NCBI RefSeq assembly: GCF_000764305.2
Contig: NW_025930675.1
Location: forward strand, 124,001 to 188,000
Length of the DNA stretch: 64,000 bases
Origin: Hyalella azteca
Taxonomy: Eukaryota > Arthropoda > Malacostraca > Amphipoda > Hyalellidae
Direction: 5' to 3'
Shown here piece by piece: positions 1 to 9,329 of the stretch. Both the position numbers and the translations under genes were made by a program. The stretch's first letter is position 1. Each line of letters begins with the position of its first letter. The notes under the pieces were generated by a model. That model did not search any database and had not been told where the DNA came from. It saw only the letters and a list, made by a program, of their open reading frames with translations.

Positions 1-1500
1 TACAGCAAAATGATCGATTTGATTCTACAGAATAAACTTTCATCCAACAAAAACTGGGAACAAGGACGCAAAACTGACTAATGAGTTTTTTTATTAAACT
101 TTAAGCTGCATTGTCGGTAACACAAGTGTTTATTCGACGTAGAAAATACGAAGAGTGGTCTACGAACAGTGCTTATTCTACGTAGACTTTTTACGTACTA
201 TATGGGTACGACTTTCGTAGACTACGTCTACGAAAAGTGCTTATTCGACGTAGAGGAACTTTACAAATCGCCATGATCAACTTACCATTTGTTTACATAA
301 TTTCCAATTTCACATTCTACGAAACTTGATACATTTTCAAATTAGCAAAATTTTGCTAGCCAGAAAATTATTACTGAAGATTGGGACTAGTTTTGTAGCA
401 ATTTTATATGTTTTCATCTATGACCCATGTATCCGCGATCGATTGCTACTGCATCTCCGACATTAGTGATTGAAGAGGACCACAGCTATCGTAATTTGCT
501 GGCGAAGCGTTCCTTAGACCAAAGCAAGGATCGCAATGTGGCATCTGCAGAGGGGACAGCAACTCTTGAGTGCTCGCTGTATCAGGGCGCACCCTGTTCA
601 AAATCGTGGTAAACTTCAAGCAGAAGGACGATCGGCAGGTCTGCGAGCCATAGATAAGCGGGTCAAGATTCGCATTGAGAAGTGGTTCAAGATATGGACA
701 GCGGGGCGAGTGATTGAGAGCGGCGAGCTGGGAACGCGCGCGTCCTACAGACAGGGCTTCACACTCTGTCAGTGACAGGGAGGGAGAAGAAGATAAGGAA
801 AGAAAAAAGTAAAGAAGGGAGACAGGAGATGCAGCGATTGAACAGGGTTGAGGAAAATTCAGCATGGAGCAAAATGGTCTGGAAAGAAGGAAAAGGTGTG
901 AAAATGAGTATGCAGGAAAAAAAGCAGCCTCACATGAAGAGACAAGACAAAATAACGACAGCGAAATGAAAATAGTTGTAAACAGACAAGTAGTAAATTT
1001 TTTTGAATCGCTGTTACATAAAATCGACGTAAAAAAATCAATAATCGCGTTGAAAAATCTCCTTAGCCCCGGAAAAAAATCGCAACAGCTTATTGTTCTA
1101 GTAAACCAAGCAATTACTGAGATTAACTTGAAATCTCAATGGAGGAAATGAAGATAACGAAATAGAAAAAAATATTCTCGAGAATTAAAATAGGAAGTCG
1201 AGTCAAAAACTAAAATTTGCAATTTTTGTACTTGACAACCCCAGCATGTAAGCAATTAGCGAAGAACTAATGCGTTTATAATTGCAATTAGCTAAGAACA
1301 AGAGCACCCAAGAGGGAAAATGGAGCAGGATTTATGCACCTCGACTCGTTATTAACGTCCGCGACGAGGATTAATCGTGAGGATTAATAATTTATCACTG
1401 ATAAATTATATACTTCATCAGGCAATCTACCTTAGTTTAATATTTGCAATGAGGATTTTACGAGAGCAAAAAAAGAAAAGACTTGCGTCGTCATATAAAG
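1..1500. other. AT-rich non-coding DNA with a small palindromic repeat cluster
   Basis: No exon or RNA gene is recognised here. At about 122-250 a motif resembling agtgcttattcgacgtaga recurs three times, and a hairpin with 8-bp arms (tcgtagac / gtctacga, 3-base loop) sits at 215-233. The short open frames at 427-1151 have no recognisable domain and no splice context. They are left uncalled. Confidence 0.5.
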
Positions 1501-1513
1501 TAAATTACTTGGT

Positions 1514-1826
1514 ATAATCTGCTTCAAAAAAGTTGAAGATTTTTGCATCAGTTCAGGATTTATCTACATAAAAATAATAATCTGCTTCAGAAAAGTTGAA
1601 GATTTTTGCATCAGTTCAGGATTTATCTACATAAAAATAACACAAAAATCAAGATATGGTAGAAAACAACCGAAGGNAAAAGTTGAAGATTTTTGCATCA
1701 GTTCAGGATTTATCTACATAAAAATAATAATCTGCTTCAGAAAAGTTGAAGATTTTTGCATCAGTTCAGGATTTATCTACATAAAAATAACACAAAAATC
1801 AAGATATGGTAGAAAACAACCGAAGG
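1514..1826. repeat. About 60-bp tandem repeat, falsely doubled around a gap
   Basis: A unit of about 60 bases that includes agttgaagatttttgcatca is tandemly repeated. The block 1528-1676 reappears base for base at 1678-1826, with a single n between them. The real locus probably has two copies of the unit, and the second pair probably comes from two overlapping contig ends that were not merged. Confidence 0.8.
1677..1677. other. Single-N assembly join
   Basis: One ambiguous base sits exactly between two identical 149-bp blocks. This is the pattern expected when two overlapping contig ends are placed end to end. Confidence 0.9.
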
Positions 1827-1829
1827 GGT

Positions 1830-4070
1830 GAGCAGATGGCATTAATCAAAGTCGAAGATTTTTTTTAATTGATAAAAAAATTGTGGGGAGATGAGCATAA
1901 TATTTAACGATGTAGCCTGCAACCATCAACATTTCCAGATCATATTTAAACATATAAGCTGAATTGAGAAAGATAAACAACGATAAAAAACAAGAAAAAC
2001 CAGCATACAAAAGGCCATAAAATATGAAGTGGCTCAGTAGTATTAAGCACTAATAAAATACCACTAAAATTACAATTGGTCTACAAATCTGCATTAACAC
2101 TTCACAAGCATTACCGGAAGCGCTGCATAGTTCCACCTTAATTAAGTCATCAAGGAAGCCCGTGATCAGAACGCCCTGCACCAAAAAGACCAGGGAAAAT
2201 AATCCGTTTAACAAGCGGATCAAGAGCGAACATCTACAACAGATCGATAATAGGAAGCCTTTCATGGCAGGCAGGTGTTGTCCGGTGATTAGACCTTGTA
2301 GACCTGCGAGTTAACACGCCTCAATATATGCCACTGTGTTGCGAATTGCATCCAAAGGTCGTATAATGTTGTAGCAACGGTGTGGCGGAAATTTTAACGT
2401 CATGTCTGATGTTGTTCTGACTCTGTACACAATGTGCCGAACACTGAGTTAATTTGGAAGCCGTATATCCAAACTAATTTCCGAACAGTATTTCCAAAAT
2501 AATTTAGGAGCCGTATTTGCAAACTAAATTCGGAGCCGTACTGCGGATCTAATTTTGTAGTGGTATTTATGAAGACCGACATAATTTGAAAGCCGTATTT
2601 GTGAGCTCCAAGTTAATTTGGGAGCCGTATTTCTGTACAAGCACGCGTGAAGATCACTTACATCACATTACTCATCACGATCAAAAAATACAGTAAGCGG
2701 CAACGTCCTAATGTGTAGTTACGCTGAGCTGGTAATAGCATAATAGCCATGCTATAAAATGGAATGTCCTCGCTTTTACTTCTGTGCAAATAATAACGTA
2801 ACTTTAATTTATCCATGAATTGCACGTAAAATACTAACGTAATTATTAAACAAAAATAATTTTGTACTAGCGACACAATATTAGCGTATAGTTTAAAGCT
2901 TAATTTCGGTGTTTTTTTTTGCAATCGCTGAAGATGACGACGAAAAATATCTTTTCTACGGAGACGTCGCACAGAAATGTCATGGAAATTGCAGTTACTT
3001 ATCAAAATAAATTGCAGATCACCCGTCATTTCCGGCAATGTGGTGGATCAGTCAAGAATAAGATGATCGGGTCGCCAAATTGCATGGATCAGTCAAGACT
3101 TCTGTTATAATACAGTAGGAATTCCATGCACGGCAACTCGAGAAAGAAAGCGAGCTGAGTGAAATTCAACACTTAGTTTACTTCTATAAATAAAACACAA
3201 GACTCGCAGTTAATCATCACGGCATCGACAAGCACAAAACTAATCCTTTTTTGTGCTGCTCAAGAATTAAGATTATTTAGTAATTTACATTTTGCAGTCA
3301 AATAAAGTAATATCCAGTTCATGCAAATTTATTAAAATAATTTTTTAGAATATTGCTTCCTCATATTTAAACCGAGAACGTTTTAATCGGGAAATTTTTC
3401 CACGATGTTAACGAATGAATGTTATGCGTAGCCGTGGAGTAATCAGTAAATATGATCAATCGATTAACCAAAGAAAACTCGAGCAATTTAAGTTATCATT
3501 TACCATAAACTAATGATTCGAAATAGAATTGCAAAGGAGACTCGCTAGGGACTCATATGAGCAATTTAGCTTCGCATTAATTTAGTAATAATTAAATAAA
3601 TTATTATGGCCAAGACGTAATAACTGAAATCGGTGCAGTATAACTTGTACAAAAATGAGCAGGATTTCAAAACAAAATACTAGGGACATTCTCACAATCT
3701 TTTAGTCCACCAAAGTTGAAAGAAGAAATCCATAGTAATAATAAAATAATTTAACAACTGATGAATAATATGCCCCATTGAGTTCGCAAATAAAACTAAA
3801 TTCATGACTAGTTATAAAAAATAATAGCATCAAATGTTTATTTTCGTGTTAAAGAGAGCAACTGGCAACTGTCATGCCCTCAAAAAATGGATGCGTCATA
3901 CTATCAAAATACTGAAAAACTTTGCACGTAGCACTGATACGTTCTTTTGCCGGGCTGAACTAGGTTAGGTTGACCCGGAACAATACCAAAAATACATCGC
4001 TATTTAGACAAAGTCCTACTTATTTCTCTGTGTGTGGCATATCTGAACACAAGAAAAACCTCTGAAAATC
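1830..4070. other. Non-coding DNA, weak 30-bp-scale repeats at 2415-2640
   Basis: No gene is recognised. Between 2415 and 2640 a degenerate motif built around gagccgtatttgcaaacta recurs about every 30 bases. The rest is AT-rich with no supported feature. Confidence 0.4.
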
Positions 4071-4186
4071 TCAGGAGATGTGACAGGGTGAGAGCGCCGG
4101 CATTAGCTGAACGCGAGCCATCGGAGCAACGGCCTCGGGTGAAGTCACGGCCGTGTAAACAAGCACGTATATGACTCGTACGTAGG

Positions 4187-4187
4187 N
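4187..4187. other. Single-N assembly join
   Basis: One ambiguous base lies inside the minisatellite, 13 bases before the synthetic adapter. It marks a repeat-collapsed join. Confidence 0.85.
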
Positions 4188-4199
4188 AGTCAAATGTAC

Positions 4200-4237
4200 C
4201 TGTCTCTTATACACATCTAGATGTGTATAAGAGACAG
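4200..4237. other. Nextera mate-pair junction adapter (synthetic)
   Basis: The 19-base Tn5 mosaic-end sequence CTGTCTCTTATACACATCT (4200-4218) is followed directly by its exact reverse complement (4219-4237). This is the circularisation junction of Illumina Nextera mate-pair libraries. It is not genomic: a mate-pair read with an untrimmed junction was used to fill the gap. The flanking bases may come from DNA fragments kilobases apart, so local continuity here is unsafe. Open frames read across this point are chimeric. Confidence 0.97.
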
Positions 4238-4439
4238 GTATATACGTGAAAATAAGCACGTATATGACTCGTACGTAGGACGTAGAAGACTCGTACGTAT
4301 ATACGTGAAAATAAGCACGTATATGACTCGTACGTAGAACGTATATGACTCGTACGTATATACGTGTAAACAAGCACGTATATGACTCGTACGTAGCACG
4401 TATATGACTCGTATTGTCAACAAGCTCCTCGTATACACG

Positions 4440-6240
4440 CGCTCATCATGAAATCTGCTATCTATGCTCGATCAGCGAAAGATGCGAGAGTAAAAAATGA
4501 GAAAGAGCATGATAGTTAAACAAAAGCGAGAAAGAAAGTAGTAAAAAGGAAGTAAGAAAGGAGAGAAAGAAAGGAAAGTAAGGTAAAGTTAGAATATTTC
4601 AATTTCAATGTATTTACATTTAAACATTTGCCCTTCAAGAATGCGCCAAGTCGCAGTAAGTTATAGTTATAAGTATAGCAATGGCCGTGTTTTTTTCAAT
4701 TCCTGCAAAGAAAACTAATAATAATGGAACTGATAAATCAATTGGCATTCCCTTAAAGAAGACAATTATTTAAACAAAAACCGTGATTTGATGAGCTTTC
4801 AAAAATCTTGCTCGTACAAATAAAAAGAGACGAAAGAAAAAGTGCACCGCTTCGAAAACTTTTCGTAACGCTGCAATCACGGGTTATTTTTTGGAGTATC
4901 TGCAGTCACAAAAAAACAATTGCAAAAACGAGCGATTATAAGACTGCACAATCAGTGAAGTAGAGAAGTGGCGTTTAGGGTGGAGATTAGAAGCGTTAGG
5001 GTTTGCTCGGCATTCCTGGCGAGTGGTAACACTCCGTTGCTGGGCCATTGCCATGGGGGAAATTGGTCCCCAGGTCGGCAATGGGCCCCAGACGGGCTAT
5101 AAACACGGATTTGAGGCCCAGTTACAAGCGAGGGAGAAGCGGCACGAAAAAAATGCTCCACAAATCCTGGCAAAAGCGAGAAATTCTCGCCCAGATGAGC
5201 ATCTCATTGAAAAATGCGAGAGCTGCATAGCTAAGCCGTGCGTTGCGGAGGGCTTTTTCTACACGAGATTAGGCGGCCCAAACTTGACCCGCTACGTGAG
5301 ATGTGAAGGCAATATACAAGACGTCATTTGTGAATCCTTGCACTGAGAAATTACGACCTTACGAACGTAGCATAGTAACTATAAACTTCAGCAAATACAA
5401 ATAATATCAAGAGCATATCAAACAACTGATATAATGCAGACATATAGGGTGAGTTCACACTTAATTAGCAACTATACTGTCTCACTTACGCTCCGGCAGG
5501 CAGTTATAATTCGACACGTTGACGGGCGTAAATTTGGTTTGCAAGTAGTGAACATAAAATATATATTGCTAAGTTTTTCATTGTTTTAGGTTTTGGGCGC
5601 TTGGTATAAATCTTTGTGCCCATCAGAATTATATGCGGAAGTTTAGAGGCTTCTGGTTTGAGTCGTCAATGTTTCGGTTTGAAAAGAAACGCTATCGCCC
5701 TAATCGAAATGAGTGATTTGTTCAAATAGCGATGCACATTTTGACCTTGCGTTGGTCATTCTGAACAATTTTGGCCAGAGAAAGGGTGTATCAGTGTCAT
5801 GTCCGTTCTTTGCCCTTGCTGATGGTAAGAAGCATGCCACTACTTGGACTATGCGCAGAGTTTTTTTCAGTATGTCTTCAATTTCAAGATCAGGAGCCTT
5901 ACTATGAAAAATAGTTAATACTTCGTAACGACGTTAGCCAATAACTGACGGCTTCTCAGCTTCACCAACTGATCACAGACGAGAAAGGGGCCACTACATG
6001 TACTTTAGCGACTTTAAATTCTCTACCGCCGTATGTCCATCTCCGGGAACGTAACTTTCAAGTTAAATTATACATGAACTATTGATTGTACGCAAAAAAG
6101 AACATTTTAAAGTTGTCGTACGTGGCGGCAACCATCAGTGCAAGTCATTTTGCGCTCACTAGCAACACATCATTTTTGGGAAGTAGGCGCGTGACAATAT
6201 CGCTCTGCATGGTTACTCATGTCAGGCGGTAGAGGGTTAT
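4440..6240. other. Non-coding DNA downstream of the robo Ig1 exons
   Basis: Downstream robo exons (Ig2 onward) were looked for on the minus strand and none was found. The plus-strand open frame at 5023-5346 (107 codons) has no recognisable domain and is not called. The stretch probably lies in the robo intron after the Ig1 exon. Confidence 0.45.
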
Positions 6241-6254
6241 GTACGGTGCCTGAC

Positions 6255-6313
6255 CTGCAATTTCGACCGAACGGTGTTGAAGGAAACGCACCAGCAGACG
6301 CCGAACTCTTTCA
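6255..6313 (-). pseudogene. Decayed partial copy (C) of the robo Ig1 second exon
   Basis: The region matches the 3' end of the exon at 6535-6695 but lacks about 25 internal bases relative to copy B. That loss is not a multiple of three, so the frame is broken. The reading still shows a CWCV remnant of the YWCV second-cysteine motif. A GT donor (g|gtcagg) persists at its 3' end. Like copy B it is preceded on the minus strand by the AT-rich block that ends in ataatag. It is the older of two tandem exon fragments and is unlikely to be usable. Confidence 0.75.
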
Positions 6314-6480
6314 CTATTATATTAAATTTATTCTAGCTAGTTTCTTGCAATTTCAGAAGATCACCTGCAATTTCGACGGTAGCGTTGTTGCTGCGGATGC
6401 TGCCGATGATATTAGATGCAACGCACCAGTAGACGCTGAAGTCTTCCACTATTATATTAAATATATTCTAAATAAGTCTT
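6311..6480 (-). repeat. 170-bp tandem unit carrying robo exon end, donor and intron start
   Basis: Bases 6311-6445 align with 6481-6615 at a constant offset of 170. The unit includes the AT-rich block tcactattatattaaattta, about 30 bases of intron, the splice donor and about 85 bases of exon. A third, shorter copy follows at 6251-6310. The arrangement shows stepwise tandem duplication of the 3' end of a coding exon together with its donor site. Confidence 0.85.
6365..6448 (-). pseudogene. Partial tandem copy (B) of the robo Ig1 second exon; possible in-frame cassette
   Basis: This 84-base segment copies the end of the exon at 6535-6695 and reads VEDFSVYWCVASNIIG, then SIRSNNATVEIA, with no stop. 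It is bounded by an AG (ataatag|TG) and a GT (GCAG|GTGATC). If spliced after the true exon it enters and leaves in phase 1, so it would add 28 residues in frame and duplicate the F and G strands of Ig1. Across the 23 aligned codons there are six base differences. Four are synonymous and two are conservative (T to I, V to I). It lacks the exon's 5' half (the GRHVVLAAGDLFFL part), so it cannot form an Ig fold alone. The upstream polypyrimidine tract is poor. It may simply be a non-functional fragment. No transcript evidence is available. Confidence 0.6.
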
Positions 6481-6534
6481 TCACTATTATATTAAATTTA
6501 TTCAAACTATTTTCTTACAACTTCAGAAGCTCAC

Positions 6535-6695
6535 CGGCAATTTCGACGGTAGCGTTGTTGCTGCGGATGCTGCCGACGGTGTTGGAGGCAACGCACCAGT
6601 AGACGCCGGTGTCGTCGTTGTGCGCGTCTTGCATCACTTGCAGGAAGAACAGGTCCCCGGCGGCTAGCACCACGTGGCGCCCCACCTCCGTGAAC
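6535..6695 (-). CDS. robo: Roundabout (Robo) receptor, exon for the second half of Ig1
   Basis: Robo is the single-pass neuronal receptor for Slit and controls axon crossing of the midline; Ig1 is the main Slit-binding domain. This 161-base exon begins after ttctcgccag and ends at a GCCG|GTGAGC donor. It reads FTEVGRHVVLAAGDLFFLQV, then the Ig strand-F signature DDTGVYWC carrying the domain's second cysteine, then SNTVGSIRSNNATVEIA. That last stretch contains an N-glycosylation sequon (NAT). The LFFLQ...GVYWCVA...A pattern is the Robo Ig1 pattern of insects and vertebrates. The entry phase (2) joins the CA end of the exon at 19763-19901 to make CAG (Gln). The exit phase (1) fits the next Robo residue, normally Val of the 'IAV' that opens the Ig1-Ig2 linker. 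An alternative upstream acceptor (taag at 6712-6715) is excluded by frame. Which robo paralogue this is cannot be decided from two exons. Confidence 0.9.
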
Positions 6696-6719
6696 CTGGC
6701 GAGAACGTTGCCTTATTTA

Positions 6720-7420
6720 ATACCAATCTTCATATATTACGAAAAACATAATAAATTGAACTTCTCCAGTCATTTGTTAGAAAAATGTACGGGAGAGAAA
6801 TCCCCCTCTTGGGTGATTTTTACGATTCCTGAAAAAATACTCAATTTTCCTAATACATGTATTTATTTTCGAGAATTTTTCAATTTCATTACGTGCATCA
6901 ATATATAAAAATATGATTCTCTTGCACACAAATTCAGCTGTGTTTTTATTCATATTACATCCTATAATGACACACAAATACAGACAGTCGCAAGTAGTTC
7001 CAGTGTTCCAGTTCCAGTTGTGCCTACCAAAAGTAAATGAGAGAAAATACAAGCAACTCTGGCACAATGAAAATGATGTAACAATAATATAAAAAAGATA
7101 ATATAATAACATCAAATTTGCCGTAACCTTTTGCTTATTTTTTATTTTCTAATACCACGGAATTTAACAATTCAGAAAATACTAGGCACTTCATCACAGG
7201 CATAAATTCTAGAAATTGAACGAAGCAAGTAAACGCTCGTAGAAAACGTTTGCATATTTTGTGCGAGCGCAGCTAAAAGAAAAGCAAGCACGCGGGGTGA
7301 GTGCATTCCGCTGGAGTGTAAAGCGAGAGAGTGTGATTTAGGACGGCCGTGATGATGGCAAGATGGCACAGATAACGCACACAGCCGCTAATTGCGTACA
7401 GCCACGCACGAACAATGAAG
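6720..7420. other. Intronic AT-rich DNA
   Basis: Apart from being robo intron, no feature is visible. Confidence 0.6.
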
Positions 7421-7422
7421 CT

Positions 7423-7584
7423 GTTGCGTACATGCAGGCAGTTGCGTAGGTGCAGGCAGTTGCGTACGTGCAGGCAGTTGCGTGCGTGCAGGCAGTTGCG
7501 TACGTGCAGGCAGTTGCGTACGTGCAGGCAGTTGCGTACGTGCAGGCAGTTGCGTGCGTGCAGGCAGTTGCATGCGTGCACACA
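7423..7584. repeat. 18-bp minisatellite, 9 copies
   Basis: The unit gttgcgtacgtgcaggca repeats nine times, starting at 7423, 7441, 7459 and so on. Variants are concentrated at bases 7-9 of the unit (tac, tag, tgc). Because 18 is divisible by three, every frame without a stop in one unit stays open. This produces several spurious repeat proteins on both strands. Confidence 0.95.
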
Positions 7585-7590
7585 TGTGCA

Positions 7591-7650
7591 TGTTGCAAGA
7601 GGCGCGTGTTGCAGGAGGCGCATGTTGCAGGAGGCGCGTGTTGCAGAAGG
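7591..7650. repeat. 16-bp minisatellite, about 4 copies
   Basis: The unit tgttgcaggaggcgcg starts at 7591, 7607, 7623 and 7639. It lies directly after the 18-bp array and shares the ttgc(a/g) core with it, so the two may be related. Confidence 0.9.
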
Positions 7651-7794
7651 TTGCCACCTCCAATTAGTGCAGTTGACAGCTGTCGGTACTAACGGCCTTG
7701 GGAGCATCAGTGTCGGTTACTAACTGCATTTGTGTGTGTGACGAGTGACTACCGAGGCGTCGTGTTTACAGCACGGACAAGTGCACGTAATAGC

Positions 7795-7965
7795 GGTGCT
7801 TGGTAGTGCGTGCGTGAAGAGGTGTGTGCGTGAAGGTGCGTGCGTGAAGAGGTGCGTGTGTGTGTGTGTGTGTGTATGAAGAGGTGCGTGCATGAAGAGG
7901 TGGTGCGTAAAGAGGTGCGTGCGTGAAGAGGTGTGTGTGTGTGTGAAGAGGTGCGTGCAGGCGGC
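7795..7965. repeat. GT-rich simple and minisatellite array (gtgcgtgaagag)
   Basis: Degenerate units of gtgcgtgcgtgaagag are interrupted by pure TG runs near 7857-7874 and 7931-7942. It has no coding role. Confidence 0.85.
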
Positions 7966-8025
7966 GGTTAACTGAGTTTCATGCTTCATGGGATCGAATG
8001 ATTGATGTATAGCTGCTTGCTTTAT

Positions 8026-8158
8026 GCATGGTGCTAGTTTGAGCAGCACGCATGTATGATGAAGCTGCGCATGGTGCTAGTTTGAGCAGCACGCATGTAT
8101 GATGAAGCTGCGCATGGTGCTAGTTTGAGCAGCACGCATATATGATGAAGCTGCGCAT
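8026..8158. repeat. 43-bp tandem repeat, 3 copies
   Basis: Near-identical units start at 8026, 8069 and 8112, each opening with gcatggtgctagtttgagca and ending with gatgaagctgc. The third copy differs by a g-to-a change (catata for catgta). Confidence 0.9.
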
Positions 8159-9124
8159 GAGTGCATGAACAAGAGACAACAGCTGGCAGAGAACGCAGCC
8201 ATGGTTAAAGAGACTCCCGAGTGTGGAAAGTTTAGATCTGACGAAGATAACAAGATCCTGCGACGACACCAGTACCTATGCGCGTTAAATTCAAGCAAAA
8301 CGAGAAGGCGACAGCATCAGATTTATCGCAGTACATTTATCTGATACAAAAAATAGTCGACTTATTGTTGTGGAATTGAATTTTTCCATAAAAACACATT
8401 TCCACACATCAAAAAGGAGCATTTATGTAACATATAAAAGAATGGACCGATTGTTGTGGAATAAATTTGTTCGACAAAAGACGCATTTCCACAAGCACGA
8501 TATACAGCGACGTTTCTCCTGCTGATGTTATCTTCGAGCTCAGCGAAGGGAACTCACGACAACAAACCTCCGTTCCTGTTCGATGCGATTGCTTTAAATC
8601 AGGTATTTTGTTCGGGAATGTTTCGGCATAAATGAAACTGAGCACATAAAACATACATGAAAATAAATTTTTGTCGTCAAAAAGTCATAATAAATCGGTG
8701 AGCGAAGTTAGGCTCGAAACGAGAATCAAATAATGAACAAAAACAATGATTATCGGCTCTCAAAAAATAATTACAATTCAGTGAATTTTATGGTTAATTT
8801 ATAAGCAACGTTAAATAGGAAATGAAAATTAAGGTAATTTCATCGACTTGACAAGGCGCACCTTCGTTAGCGAGACATAATGCAGCGTTCTCATTATATA
8901 CCAGATTTCGAAAATAGGAAGAAATAGCGCACTATAAGCTGGAATACAAGGACAGGGATATTTGATTCAACGCAAAAACCAGAAAAAATCCTCAGCTCAA
9001 ATTGACAACGTTATTTCTACGAGAAAAATGCAGCGGTAAAGAATAGAGCCTCATATGCAGCTGGTTACACTGGACGGCCATCTGCGTCGACGTCGTAAAT
9101 AAAGAAGCGCTGTAATTAGTAGTA

Positions 9125-9327
9125 GTCTGCCATGTGTGCGATGTGCTGCATGTGCAGCGTCTGCCATGTGTAAGATGTGCTGCATGTGCAGCGTCTGCCA
9201 TGTGTACGATGTGCTGCATGTGCAGCGTCTGCCATGTGTGCGATGTGCTGCATGTGCAGCGTCTGCCATGTGCACGATGTGCTGCATGTGCAGCGTCTGC
9301 CATGTGTACGATGTGATGCATGTGCAG
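9125..9327. repeat. 34-bp minisatellite, 6 copies
   Basis: Units opening with gtctgccatgtgtgcgatgt begin at 9125, 9159, 9193, 9227, 9261 and 9295. Because 34 is not a multiple of three, each frame cycles through all three readings. The Cys-rich and His-rich open frames over this array are by-products. Confidence 0.95.
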
Positions 9328-9329
9328 AG

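Larger units (their letters stand above)
4150..4420. repeat. Minisatellite of cgtatatgactcgtacgta units
   Basis: The motif cgtatatgactcgtacgta recurs at least six times, spaced by variants of cgtgtaaacaagca. Each unit contains the self-complementary core gtacgtac or close variants. The array is interrupted by an n at 4187 and by a synthetic adapter at 4200-4237, so its copy number in the assembly cannot be trusted. Confidence 0.75.

Noticed and set aside
2050..2265. Minus-strand frame beginning with a hydrophobic stretch (possible signal peptide)
   Set aside because: It lies downstream of the robo Ig1 exons in transcription order, so it cannot be the missing signal-peptide exon, and it shows no other support.
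4071..4438. Minus-strand open frames of 73-100 codons with YVRVIYVL repeats
   Set aside because: They are read across the minisatellite and the synthetic adapter (the SLIHI/SYTHL-type residues come from the adapter), so they are chimeric artefacts.
5023..5346. 107-codon plus-strand frame
   Set aside because: No domain, no splice-site support, and it competes with equally long frames on the other strand.
7273..7707. Open frames of 60-144 codons on both strands with repeated hexapeptides
   Set aside because: They are direct products of the 18-bp array, whose period is a multiple of three; no start context or domain supports a gene.
9125..9327. Regular repeats that might suggest a CRISPR array
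   Set aside because: Units abut directly with no unique spacers and the window is eukaryotic; it is a minisatellite.
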